NCBI RefSeq assembly: GCF_900108555.1
Contig: NZ_FNWV01000007.1
Coordinates: forward strand, 1 to 64,000
Reading direction: 5' to 3'
Source of the DNA: Ruminococcus flavefaciens
GTDB lineage: Bacteria > Bacillota > Clostridia > Oscillospirales > Ruminococcaceae
Length of the DNA stretch: 64,000 bases
Positions 16,729-25,387 of this stretch are shown piece after piece; position 1 is the stretch's first letter, and every line of letters begins with the position of its first letter. The notes under the pieces are model-generated. The model saw only the letters and a program-made list of their open reading frames with translations. It did no database searches and was not told where the DNA came from. The translations under genes were made by a program, and so were the position numbers.

Positions 16729-18515
16729 ATGAGCTTCAGCTCAGCAGTAAATTCCGTGAAGAAATGGAGAAAAAGCTTGCAGGAAGCGAGCAAAAAACAG
16801 AAGATGAGTACGAAGACGTCGTAACTCATGTTGACGTAATAAAACCAAAGAGATTTCGCGGACTTGCAATAGCTGCGGCATTTGTTATATGCGCAGGAGC
16901 TATCGGCGGCGGAGCGTATTACAAATACAGTGAAAGAAGCGGTATAGAGCCTCATGGCGAGCAAAGGATATATAATGACCGTAACTGTCATTTCCCCTTT
17001 GCTACACTTCCGCTCCATGATGCAGTATTCAATGCAACCGACAGAGTCGTTAATGCGACTGTTGTGGGTTATGACGATATAGCAAAGAAGCTTTGTGATT
17101 ATTTTGAAAGTATTGAATGGAAAGAATTAGAAGTTGAAAAAGATACAGTGTATAAAGAGAGTTATATGTACTTTTATTCAGGTGTCAGCTTTTCGATCAA
17201 TAATTATAAAGTCGTTATAAAGTCTGATGATAATGCATATGTGACACGAAGGATAATAAAAGACACCAGCGGAAAAGAACTGGACGAAGAAAAGGATTTT
17301 ATCCCTGAAGTGATCTTTAATTCTTACGATTATTATACGTATTCTCTGCCTGAGGGAACATATTATGAGCTTCTCAGTATGCTTCTTGCGGAAAGAACAG
17401 GCGGAAATGCTGATTTCTGCGGTATAAAGGCAAGCTTTGCAGGCGCAGAATACCATACTCTGAGAGACGGAGGAAAGGTATCGGATATACAGGCGTTTTC
17501 TCTTTCACTGGTCTTTAATGAGCCTTTGTGGAGCGAGTGTACGGAAGAACCTGATGAAGATCCCGATGAAGAGCCGATCACACTCAAACTGCAAAACGGC
17601 AGAGAGCATTATCTGATAAGCGTGTACAGAGACGCTTTTGTATATATCAGTAAGACTACAGACGGCGTAGATGGAGAAGAGATAAGTAAGTATCGCTGTA
17701 AAGATAATCCGCGCATATATGACGAGGTAAAGGCTGCACTTAGCGAAAACGACAGCTATTTGTGGCTTGAAAAGTGTCCGATAGAGCTTGAACATGAAGA
17801 AGCTGTTATTATCAGGAAAGAAAAGGGCATAGAAAAAGCATATTGTGTTGCTTCTACGTGGTATACTAAACTTGCCGACATACTTGATACCTGTGACTGG
17901 ACTTACTATGATGATCTCTTCTATATGGAAAATCTTCCTGACGGTTCGGTTCAATATTCGATATCTGATGAAAAATTAGCAGAAAACGAGAATACTTTCA
18001 AAATAGCTATCGGTGATCAGGTCATTATAGTAAATGACAATGATCTTGTCACTTTGCAGGGAGGCAACAGATTTAGTATAAGCAATAGAGATTATGAAGC
18101 TTTAAAAGCTTATGTGGATGATATTGACGGACAGTCTATGAGAGATTTCGAGATATCGGACTGGTTCATTGAAAATATGCTGGTACTTGGCGATCAGTCG
18201 TGTTATAACGTATACCGTAATGATCCTGATGATGGTATAGATGTTTATAGTGCCGGAACTTTATCATTAAACAAAAAAGAATTGGCAGAAATGAGTTCAA
18301 ACTTGAGATCATTCATGTGGGAAAGACAGGACGTTTCAGAATTTGATGAGAAAAGTGATATTAACTTTGGCGATGATCTAATGTATTCTGATCATATCTC
18401 CATAGATAAAAACGGCAATATGGAGATCAATCTCTTTAACTCCACTTATTATTTCCACACCGATGATCCAAGATATGAAAGGTTTTATGAAAGCATAAAA
18501 ACAAAGGAAGAATAG
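16698..18515 (+). CDS. putative membrane-anchored anti-sigma factor, large external domain
   Basis: 605 residues: a cytoplasmic segment (1-54) with acidic and amphipathic helices (DDYKDALNELQLSSKFREEM), one membrane helix (about 55-75) and roughly 530 external residues rich in Asp, Glu and Tyr. No zinc-binding HxxxCxxC of ZAS-type anti-sigma factors is present. The role is inferred from the 31-base overlap with the ECF sigma gene and the topology. The external part has no recognised domain and seems to contain two similar halves; what it senses is unknown. Confidence 0.65.
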   Translation: MRRDDYKDALNELQLSSKFREEMEKKLAGSEQKTEDEYEDVVTHVDVIKPKRFRGLAIAAAFVICAGAIGGGAYYKYSERSGIEPHGEQRIYNDRNCHFPFATLPLHDAVFNATDRVVNATVVGYDDIAKKLCDYFESIEWKELEVEKDTVYKESYMYFYSGVSFSINNYKVVIKSDDNAYVTRRIIKDTSGKELDEEKDFIPEVIFNSYDYYTYSLPEGTYYELLSMLLAERTGGNADFCGIKASFAGAEYHTLRDGGKVSDIQAFSLSLVFNEPLWSECTEEPDEDPDEEPITLKLQNGREHYLISVYRDAFVYISKTTDGVDGEEISKYRCKDNPRIYDEVKAALSENDSYLWLEKCPIELEHEEAVIIRKEKGIEKAYCVASTWYTKLADILDTCDWTYYDDLFYMENLPDGSVQYSISDEKLAENENTFKIAIGDQVIIVNDNDLVTLQGGNRFSISNRDYEALKAYVDDIDGQSMRDFEISDWFIENMLVLGDQSCYNVYRNDPDDGIDVYSAGTLSLNKKELAEMSSNLRSFMWERQDVSEFDEKSDINFGDDLMYSDHISIDKNGNMEINLFNSTYYFHTDDPRYERFYESIKTKEE

Positions 18516-18551
18516 ATATATTCAAAAAACAACATGATATAAGGGATTTTT

Positions 18552-18600
18552 CAAAGCATTTCTGTCTTTTCGGTCGGGCAGAAATGCTTTGGCTGTTTTA
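18552..18600 (+). terminator. terminator-like hairpin
   Basis: Perfect 13-bp stem CAAAGCATTTCTG / CAGAAATGCTTTG (18552-18591) followed by GCTGTTTTA. The T-run is short, so strength is uncertain. Confidence 0.65.
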
Positions 18601-18629
18601 TTGACAAAATATCCCCTTAGATGTATAAT
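18601..18629 (+). promoter_or_regulatory. exact-consensus sigma-A promoter
   Basis: TTGACA, 17 bases, TATAAT (18601-18629). It starts about ten bases after the preceding hairpin stem and drives the lipase-like gene. Confidence 0.88.
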
Positions 18630-18681
18630 CTTAGTGTGATGCGATGAAGTATCGGATAAGAATTTTATGAGAGGGGAATAT

Positions 18682-20004
18682 ATGGAAATACTGTCTCTTT
18701 TAACAAAAATGATACTTACCTTTTGTGCAGTTAATATATATGCGGTCTCACTTATGTATCTTCATGGAGCAATGAAAGTCCTCGTCGTAATTGTTGGTAT
18801 ATTATTTGTATTTGTCCTTTGCGCAGTTCCGTGCAGCTCCCGTGAGGGCGGCAGACTTGGGCGTATGCACCGCGGCAGCCATCTGATGAAGATATTCCTT
18901 GTTGATGTAACTGCTGAGACAGCAGGCTGCATTTATTATGCAGTATGCGGAAAATGGGGACTTACCCTCACCATAAACTGCATCATAGCGTTTATCCTGC
19001 TTGCACTTATGTTTCTGGTATCGGCTGCAAGGATATACACAAGCTCTGTCCAGATAGGCATAAAATGGCGAATATTAGGCTTGATATTCGCTTTTATACC
19101 CGTGATAAACGTTATTATCCTTTTGAAGATGATAAAGCTCACTGACGCTGAATACAGGACGGAATGTGACAGGCTTGCCCTTGACTGCTCCCGTGAGCAG
19201 GAAAGAGTCTGCGCTACGAAGTATCCCATACTCATGGTACACGGGGTATTCTTCCGCGATGTGAGAGCTTTCAATTACTGGGGAAGGATACCGCAGGCAC
19301 TTGAAAAGAACGGCGCAAAGATATACTACGGCTGTCAGCAGTCAGCGGACTCTGTTGCAGGCTGCGCCGCTGAGCTTAAAGCGAAGATAGACGAGATAGT
19401 CGCAAAGGAAAAGTGCGGCAAGGTAAATATCATAGCACATTCCAAGGGCGGACTCGATTCAAGATATGCCATATCCCTGCTCGGAGCAGGCGATAAGGTG
19501 GCAAGCCTTACAACTATAAATACTCCTCACCGAGGCTGCCAGTTCGCAGATTATCTGCTGTCGAAAGTTCCTGAGAGCTTCAAGAACGGACTTGCCGACA
19601 AATACAATGCTGCTCTTAAAAAGCTTGGCGACACCAAGCCCGACTTCATTGCGGCAGTCACCGACCTAACTGCTTCGGCTTGTGAACAGATGAACAGCAT
19701 ATGTGAGGACGTTAAAGGCGTGTACTATCAGAGCGTCGGCTCACGTTCGGTATCGGCTATGGGCGGACGTTTCCCCTTAAATCTGACCTATAGTTTCGTG
19801 AAGTATTTCGACGGACCTAATGACGGACTTGTTTCCGTTGAGTCTATGAAATGGGGCGAGAAATTCATTTTTGCCGAGCCACACGGTAAAAGGGGAATAA
19901 CTCACGGCGACATCATAGACCTTAACCGCGAGAACATAAAGGACTTCGATGTAAGAGAGTTTTATGTGGGGATAGTAAAGGAACTTAAAGAAAAAGGCTT
20001 CTGA
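18682..20004 (+). CDS. membrane-anchored alpha/beta hydrolase, lipase-like
   Basis: 440 residues. The first about 160 hold four or five membrane helices; the rest is an alpha/beta hydrolase: YPILMVHGVFFRDVRAFNYW near the start (oxyanion region), VNIIAHSKGGLDSRYAISLL with the nucleophile Ser in AHSKGG, and TTINTPHRGCQFADYLL, as in bacterial triacylglycerol lipases. The catalytic domain topology relative to the membrane is not resolved. ATG at 18682 is chosen because AGAGGGGA lies before it; an ATG at 18667 would lie upstream of that site. Confidence 0.8.
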   Translation: MEILSLLTKMILTFCAVNIYAVSLMYLHGAMKVLVVIVGILFVFVLCAVPCSSREGGRLGRMHRGSHLMKIFLVDVTAETAGCIYYAVCGKWGLTLTINCIIAFILLALMFLVSAARIYTSSVQIGIKWRILGLIFAFIPVINVIILLKMIKLTDAEYRTECDRLALDCSREQERVCATKYPILMVHGVFFRDVRAFNYWGRIPQALEKNGAKIYYGCQQSADSVAGCAAELKAKIDEIVAKEKCGKVNIIAHSKGGLDSRYAISLLGAGDKVASLTTINTPHRGCQFADYLLSKVPESFKNGLADKYNAALKKLGDTKPDFIAAVTDLTASACEQMNSICEDVKGVYYQSVGSRSVSAMGGRFPLNLTYSFVKYFDGPNDGLVSVESMKWGEKFIFAEPHGKRGITHGDIIDLNRENIKDFDVREFYVGIVKELKEKGF

Positions 20005-20008
20005 GATA

Positions 20009-20037
20009 TTGACATATTCGGAGTTTTTTTCTATAAT
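20009..20037 (+). promoter_or_regulatory. exact-consensus sigma-A promoter
   Basis: TTGACA (20009-20014), 17 bases, TATAAT (20032-20037), beginning five bases after the lipase-like gene stops. Drives the dockerin gene at 20080. Confidence 0.88.
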
Positions 20038-20079
20038 ATAAGTATCATATATCGGACAATTCATAAAGGAGGTATTTTT

Positions 20080-21249
20080 ATGAAGAAAACAAAGCTTCTG
20101 GCAGGGGCACTTTCAGGAATAATGGCAGCAGCTATGGCAGCTTCGGCTATGACCGCATCAGCTGACGCATTAAAGCTGGGCGATCCTACAGGCGACGGCA
20201 TTATCGATTCAATAGACGCTTCATATATACTCAGCTTATACGCTGATCTTTCCGTAAACGGTGAAGAAATAACAGATGAGATACTTGAGATCTGCGACGT
20301 TGATAAGGACGGCAAGGTGAATTCACTTGATGCTTCACTTATCCTTTCTTATTACGCAAATCAGTCTATAGCCGATACAGAGGTATCATTGGAGGCTTTC
20401 ATCGAGGAGATCTGCAATAAGGCTGTTTCATGGTGGGACGAGAACGCAAAAGATCTTGTATATGATCCCACATTTTCATTGAGTTGGTACGATACATTTA
20501 GTGAGGATATTCCGTGGGGAAAATGGGATCCTGATTCGAATACATGGAGTGAAAGTGGGCTTTGGGATAATGAAGCCCTGTGGGGGCCATGGCAATTGTG
20601 GTATACTAACCCATCTGCATTGATTGACGGTGAGCTTTCGGATACAGAAATTACAGATGCTCCAGGATCTGCTTCTTCATCTCCATGGATCTGGGGATCT
20701 TCATACAATCCGTGGGGCAGCTTGTGGTCATTTAGTGACGAAAACGGACAAGCCGTTACAACAGAAGAAACGACTTCTGATGACGGCTATGCAGGCAGCA
20801 TGGACAGCAGATACTGCTTATGGATAGACATTGCAGAGAATAAGGACTATGTATTCAACGATGATTTCATAGAGGTATGCTTCAAACTCAAGGATAATAT
20901 CCCTAAGAAAGACTATCCTGTAAGATTTATCACTGATTTCTCAACAGTCAATGGTAATTCTCTCGTGCCTGATAAGGTAATGCAGGGTAATATCAGAGTA
21001 GGCGGCAGCATCGAGGCTCAGGACGTTTCATCAGAAACAGGCTTCGTTGCTTACGGTGACAATGTTTCCGCAAATCCAGGAGAGGAAGTACGCTATCGCA
21101 TAAACCTCAAGAACAATCCGGGTATGGCTGCTATGCTCGTATGGGTATACTATGATTCAAATGCTATGGAAGTTGAGAAAATTACTCCGTCAGGCGAATT
21201 TGCTGAACTCGCTGATACTGTTGTTACAGGCGAAAAGCCAAAGAACTAA
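20080..21249 (+). CDS. secreted dockerin protein with Trp-rich segment and cohesin-like parts
   Basis: 389 residues: signal peptide (1-28), N-terminal dockerin (about 32-95; GDPTGDGIIDSIDASYILSL, then DVDKDGKVNSLDASLILSYY), and a region with 14 tryptophans between residues 118 and 216. Residues about 247-310 (EVCFKLKDNIPKKDYPVRF, VMQGNIRVGG) resemble the C-terminal half of a cohesin-type module. Residues 324-389 (NVSANPGEEVRYRINLKNN, then VWVYYDSNAMEVEKI) resemble the N-terminal half of another, cut short by the stop. In-frame sequence after the stop could encode a further short piece before the terminator. Secreted and probably cellulosome-associated; it may be a scaffoldin remnant. Confidence 0.75.
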   Translation: MKKTKLLAGALSGIMAAAMAASAMTASADALKLGDPTGDGIIDSIDASYILSLYADLSVNGEEITDEILEICDVDKDGKVNSLDASLILSYYANQSIADTEVSLEAFIEEICNKAVSWWDENAKDLVYDPTFSLSWYDTFSEDIPWGKWDPDSNTWSESGLWDNEALWGPWQLWYTNPSALIDGELSDTEITDAPGSASSSPWIWGSSYNPWGSLWSFSDENGQAVTTEETTSDDGYAGSMDSRYCLWIDIAENKDYVFNDDFIEVCFKLKDNIPKKDYPVRFITDFSTVNGNSLVPDKVMQGNIRVGGSIEAQDVSSETGFVAYGDNVSANPGEEVRYRINLKNNPGMAAMLVWVYYDSNAMEVEKITPSGEFAELADTVVTGEKPKN

Positions 21250-21309
21250 AGATCTGTTGAAGCTCCCGATGACCGTGGTGCTGATATAAAAGTTTATATT
21301 GATCTATCT

Positions 21310-21343
21310 GGGAGCCCTTTCCGAGAAAAGGGCTCCCTTTTTT
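21310..21343 (+). terminator. intrinsic terminator
   Basis: Perfect 11-bp stem GGGAGCCCTTT / AAAGGGCTCCC followed by six T. Confidence 0.95.
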
Positions 21344-21438
21344 ATAAGTGGGGCTTTCAATAATTAGCATAAATTATTATATAATTATTGCAATAATAGG
21401 GCTTTTTTAATTGTTTTAGTTATTTAATATATAATCTA

Positions 21439-21467
21439 TTGACATTGTGATATCCAATTTATATAAT
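21439..21467 (+). promoter_or_regulatory. exact-consensus sigma-A promoter
   Basis: TTGACA (21439-21444), 17 bases, TATAAT (21462-21467), about 42 bases before the LRR-dockerin gene. Confidence 0.88.
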
Positions 21468-21508
21468 GTAGTTAGAAAGATATTGATAAATCATAAGGGG
21501 GTATGATT

Positions 21509-22396
21509 ATGAATATTAAAAAGATTATAACAGGTGCAGTAGCAGGAGTAAGCGCACTGGCGGTATGTATGCCGCTGAATATAAGTGCAGCAGCTCCGGA
21601 AGAAGAATATGTTGAGTGTGATGATTTTCCTCTCATCTCATACCACATATTGGACGATCATGTCGAAGTTGTAAAAAATCCGATTTTAAAGGAACTTGAA
21701 GCTCTTATCGCGGGGGGAACAGATAAGGCTAAAGAGGCTGAAAGCGAACTGGCGAGCCTGCTTGCAAAGGTGCTGACCAATGAAGTCGTAATAAAAGACA
21801 CAGTAAACGGTCTGCCTGTAACAGAGATAGCTTACCAGTGCTTTTACGGAGATGACAGGATAAAGTCCATTATCCTGCCCGATACCATTGTTGCAATAGA
21901 GGGAAGTGCTTTTGAAAAGTGCTCGGGATTACTGTCCATAACCATAAAAAATCCTGACTGCAATTTAGTATCGGGAGTCTACTATTCCATATCCAATGAC
22001 ACTGAAAGAGTGGAATGGAAGGAAGGCAAAAAGCGTTATTCAAAGTATGTCCCTAAGTATAGCGGTACCATATACGGCTATGAGGACTCTACAGCGCAGG
22101 CGTATGCGGACAAATACAATTTTAATTTTGAACTTCTCAGTGACGGAACACACGCTGCAAAACTTGGCGATGTTAACGGTGACGGCAGGATAGATTCTGT
22201 AGACGCATCGAATATACTTGCTTCGTATGCAGTATTTTCAACAGGACAGGCTTCACCTACATCGACTGAGGTCGCCGCAAGCGATGTGAACAATGACGGC
22301 AAGATAGATTCTATCGACGCATCAAAGGTACTTTCGTTCTATGCTTACAGTTCTTCAAGCGGAACCCTGAGTTTTACCGATTATCTGAAGAAATAA
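21509..22396 (+). CDS. secreted BspA-like LRR protein with C-terminal dockerin
   Basis: About 295 residues: signal peptide (1-26, ending ISAAA), a domain with an LRR_5/BspA-type repeat region (AYQCFYGDDRIKSIILPDTI, then AIEGSAFEKCSGLLSITIKN; about 105-150), and a dockerin at the C-terminus (LGDVNGDGRIDSVDASNILA, then DVNNDGKIDSIDASKVLSFY). Both dockerin halves carry DS[VI]DAS, giving the near symmetry associated with two cohesin-binding orientations. ATG at 21509 fits the AAGGGGG site; the ATG at 21503 is too close to it. Probably docked in a cellulosome-like complex at the cell surface. Confidence 0.88.
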   Translation: MNIKKIITGAVAGVSALAVCMPLNISAAAPEEEYVECDDFPLISYHILDDHVEVVKNPILKELEALIAGGTDKAKEAESELASLLAKVLTNEVVIKDTVNGLPVTEIAYQCFYGDDRIKSIILPDTIVAIEGSAFEKCSGLLSITIKNPDCNLVSGVYYSISNDTERVEWKEGKKRYSKYVPKYSGTIYGYEDSTAQAYADKYNFNFELLSDGTHAAKLGDVNGDGRIDSVDASNILASYAVFSTGQASPTSTEVAASDVNNDGKIDSIDASKVLSFYAYSSSSGTLSFTDYLKK

Positions 22397-22400
22397 CAAG

Positions 22401-22427
22401 AAAAGCCCTCATTCGAGGGCTTTTTTC
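22401..22427 (+). terminator. intrinsic terminator
   Basis: GCCCTC ATTC GAGGGC followed by six T. Confidence 0.93.
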
Positions 22428-22488
22428 CATAATATCCGAATTTTTGCCAAAATCGCCGTTATGTAATCTTATGTAACAGTTTTTTTAC

Positions 22489-22517
22489 TTGACATATTTA
22501 ATGGTATGACTTATAAT
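22489..22517 (+). promoter_or_regulatory. exact-consensus sigma-A promoter
   Basis: TTGACA (22489-22494), 17 bases, TATAAT (22512-22517), 50 bases before the zinc-ribbon gene. Confidence 0.88.
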
Positions 22518-22566
22518 GATAACAGTATTACTTTTGACCATTTGACCTATTTACAGGAGGGATATT

Positions 22567-24084
22567 ATGATATGCAAAAAATGCGGAAGTGAGCTTCCCG
22601 AGGACGCTCTGTTCTGTACAGAGTGCGGAGCTTCGCTTGCAGAAGAAAAAAACGAAGACATAAACGAGGTATCATCTGTTGATACGGATACGGACAATGA
22701 AAAAACTTCCATTTTACCACACCTTGAAAAAGTAATAGCTGACAATGAGGAGACGCTCAGTCTCACACAGGAGCAGGTACAGCTTCTTAATGATGAGCCA
22801 ACGGAGATACTCAGCACTACCGAGAAGATAGATATACCTGAGCCGTCACCGATACCGCCTGCCGAGACAAGCTTTGAGAAGCCTGCTGAGTTCCCGAAGC
22901 AGGAAGCTCCCGCACCTGAGATAAGTGCTCCCGAGAGCTTCAACGACAACAGCGATACCATGAAGATACCCGTACAGCCTGAGTACGGCTCGGAAAATGC
23001 AAATAAAGACCGGTATACAAATGAGCCTAAGTACAGTATCAATGACAGTGTACAGCCGCCTGTGAACGATACACCTCAGTATCAGCCGCAGCCCCAGGAA
23101 CAGCCTGCAGAACCTGTGCCTGCACCAATGCCTGTACAGGAGGACAAGCCAAAGGCTCGCAAAAAAGTCGGCGGCGGTCGTATCCTCGGAGCATCTGTGG
23201 TATCAATATTTACTATACTTTTCCTCATGCTTTGCAGCTTCCTACTTGCAGTAAAGCTCGGAGCCAACGGAAATGTCATAAGAAAGAGAGCCGCAAAGCT
23301 TGACAGCGAGACAGTTCTTTCTGCTCAGTATGACGGCAAGGAGCTTTCAAAGACCTTCTATGACTCTATGGGATTCAGAACAGCAACAAGAGGCAATGCC
23401 GATGAAGCAGGCTTCAAGAGATATATGCTCAACACTGATTTCCGTGAGTATATGGGCAGAGTTGCTGACAATTACCTCGATTTCATCATAGACGGCGAGG
23501 GAAGTGATCCTTCACTTACTTCCGAGGACTTTGTAAACGATTTCATAAAGGCTAATAAGGGCGCAGCAGTCAAGGAGTTCAACTACGACTTTGATGACGA
23601 TGATTATGAGCTCATAGCCAAGAACCTTGATAAGGACAATTTCACTGATTCACTCAGCATAAGAAAGTGGAACAGAAAAGTCGGCTTCCCTGTAGACAGG
23701 CTCAGCTTCGTATTCTCATATATAACGATAGGCATAATCGTTGCATTCTTCCTGCTTTTCCTCATCTGGATAGCAGCTATAGTTGACAAGCGCGCAAAGC
23801 ACGTTACAGGATTCTTCGGCTTTATATTCACATTTACGGGAGCACTTTTCACTCTCGGCGGACTTGCGATACTTATCGGTTCGGCAATGGGCTTCACATT
23901 CACACATAAGGTAGGATATTACCTTGCAGAAAATCTGCTCCTGCCGTTCACTTTGATTATCATTGCAATAGGAGTAGCCGAGCTGTTCATCGGATTTGTA
24001 TTCAGAAAGACATACCTCGGTATAAGAAGAAAAGCAAAGAAAGCCGCAGCAGCTGCCGCAGCCGCAGAAAACGCTGCTAACTGA
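22567..24084 (+). CDS. zinc-ribbon membrane protein with long Pro/Glu linker
   Basis: 505 residues. Zinc ribbon MICKKCGSELPEDALFCTECG (Cys 3, 6, 17 and 20), then about 165 residues rich in Pro, Glu, Gln and Thr without predicted fold, a membrane helix near 205-230, an external segment of about 140 residues, then three more helices (about 378-405, 412-440 and 455-480) and an Ala-rich basic tail. Function unknown. AGGAGG lies before the ATG. Antisense frames across the linker are composition artefacts. Confidence 0.8.
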   Translation: MICKKCGSELPEDALFCTECGASLAEEKNEDINEVSSVDTDTDNEKTSILPHLEKVIADNEETLSLTQEQVQLLNDEPTEILSTTEKIDIPEPSPIPPAETSFEKPAEFPKQEAPAPEISAPESFNDNSDTMKIPVQPEYGSENANKDRYTNEPKYSINDSVQPPVNDTPQYQPQPQEQPAEPVPAPMPVQEDKPKARKKVGGGRILGASVVSIFTILFLMLCSFLLAVKLGANGNVIRKRAAKLDSETVLSAQYDGKELSKTFYDSMGFRTATRGNADEAGFKRYMLNTDFREYMGRVADNYLDFIIDGEGSDPSLTSEDFVNDFIKANKGAAVKEFNYDFDDDDYELIAKNLDKDNFTDSLSIRKWNRKVGFPVDRLSFVFSYITIGIIVAFFLLFLIWIAAIVDKRAKHVTGFFGFIFTFTGALFTLGGLAILIGSAMGFTFTHKVGYYLAENLLLPFTLIIIAIGVAELFIGFVFRKTYLGIRRKAKKAAAAAAAAENAAN

Positions 24085-24200
24085 TAAAAACAGCGTTGCA
24101 CAAGTATGATACATATATAAAAGTTTATAGTTGTTTATTGGGGAAAACCTTTCTGAAGAAAGGCTTTTCCCCAAACCCTTTTCCAAAGACTTTTTATCTG

Positions 24201-24277
24201 ATTTTTTCTCAGATAGGGCACTCCCTGCATTGTTGCAGGGCTTTTTTATTTTGGGTGTGCCCTATCTGAGAAAAAAT
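24201..24277 (+). terminator. long palindrome enclosing a second hairpin
   Basis: Outer arms of 21 bp (24201-24221 and 24257-24277) are exact inverted copies, containing CAGATAGGGCAC and its complement. The loop holds CCCTGCATTGTTGCAGGG and a T-run, itself terminator-like. Around it, 24130-24175 (AAACCTTTCTGAAGAAAGG) and 24310-24345 (GACCCTTTTTCAAAAGGGTC) form further hairpins. No gene is seen in 24085-24502. Confidence 0.75.
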
Positions 24278-24441
24278 AAAACAGGAAGTTTTAGGGGAGG
24301 AGTTTGAGGAGAGACCCTTTTTCAAAAGGGTCCTCCTCAATAGATGACCATCAAGCTTCTGTATGTGTAACAAACTTGTGAAACGCTGTTTTTGTCATTT
24401 ATAGCATAAAAAAACAATGAAAATTTGTGTTAAACGATAGT

Positions 24442-24470
24442 TGATACTTAATATGAAATATGTTATAATA
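24442..24470 (+). promoter_or_regulatory. sigma-A-type promoter
   Basis: TTGATA (24442-24447), 17 bases, TATAAT (24465-24470), 33 bases before the ATG at 24503. Confidence 0.75.
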
Positions 24471-24502
24471 CGGTATGAACGAATTATTAACGGAGGAATA
24501 TT

Positions 24503-25264
24503 ATGAAAGCAGGTATCATAGACAGTCCGAACAAATTCGGATTCTGGGAATTTTCCATAGGCGAAACAATGGATTTTATAGTTGCTGCTGATATCAGTGA
24601 GCTTTCAGGCTGTGATGTGCTGCTTGTTTCTGAGGAATACTGCGGCGGAGCGATAGGCACGTTAATGGAGAATATCCGTGCATCGGAAAAGCTTTGCAGG
24701 ATACCTGCGGCTGCGGTGACATCTGAGAGGAGCTGCGAAGATCAGGAGATACTTTTCACGCTCGGCTTTGATGATATAATACTTCTTCCTGCCTGCCCTC
24801 AGCTTATACAGCGCAGGGTCGTATCGCTTGTAAAAATGGCATCTAACTGCTGCTCGGAGAGAATAATAAACCTCGACAGCCTTATGAAAATGAAGGACGC
24901 AGAATGTGGAGCATTTTACGTATGCACAGATGATTTTGAGAATATATACAAGTTCGTTCGCAGGATACTTGAGCGCACTAAAAAGAACGCACAGGTACTT
25001 GTACTCACTATCGAGGACAGCAAAAACTGTGATGCAATGTCTTGCAGGAATGAGATAAGCACACTGTCCCATGCGGTAAAGCTCTGCCTCAGACGCGGAG
25101 ATATGGCAACAGTCTGCGGCGACAATAAGATGCTCGTACTGCTAATAGGTGCTGATGATGAGGGCGGACACCTTGTTGCAAACCGTATCGTCAGCAGCTT
25201 TTACAGCGAATGTGAGGATCAGGACCTTGAGCTGACTTACGATATACGCGCAGTCAGAGCATAA
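24503..25264 (+). CDS. receiver-like protein with degenerate GGDEF domain
   Basis: 253 residues in two halves. Residues 1-115 look like a receiver (Rossmann-type) fold without an obvious phosphoacceptor Asp pocket. The C-terminal half ends in LRRGDMATVCGDNKMLVLLI followed by GADDEGGHLVANRIVSSFYS, which aligns with the GGDEF block of diguanylate cyclases (xRRGDxxARYGGDEFLVLLPGAD) but reads CGDNK at the catalytic motif. It is therefore unlikely to make cyclic di-GMP and more likely to be a regulatory or binding protein. The call rests on pattern recognition. AACGGAGG precedes the ATG. Confidence 0.6.
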   Translation: MKAGIIDSPNKFGFWEFSIGETMDFIVAADISELSGCDVLLVSEEYCGGAIGTLMENIRASEKLCRIPAAAVTSERSCEDQEILFTLGFDDIILLPACPQLIQRRVVSLVKMASNCCSERIINLDSLMKMKDAECGAFYVCTDDFENIYKFVRRILERTKKNAQVLVLTIEDSKNCDAMSCRNEISTLSHAVKLCLRRGDMATVCGDNKMLVLLIGADDEGGHLVANRIVSSFYSECEDQDLELTYDIRAVRA

Positions 25265-25274
25265 TGAAAAAAAG

Positions 25275-25300
25275 AAGCTTCCTTGAACGGAAGCTTTTCT
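25275..25300 (+). terminator. intrinsic terminator
   Basis: AAGCTTCC TTGAAC GGAAGCTT followed by TTCT, ten bases past the stop. Confidence 0.85.
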
Positions 25301-25316
25301 GATATTAAGATTTTTC

Positions 25317-25345
25317 TTGCTATTTTTGACGTATTGCTGTATAAT
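25317..25345 (+). promoter_or_regulatory. sigma-A-type promoter
   Basis: TTGCTA (25317-25322), 17 bases, TATAAT (25340-25345), before the lipoprotein gene at 25388. Confidence 0.65.
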
Positions 25346-25387
25346 TGTAATGTAGGATTATTCTGAACTGAAGTCAGGAGGAATGAT

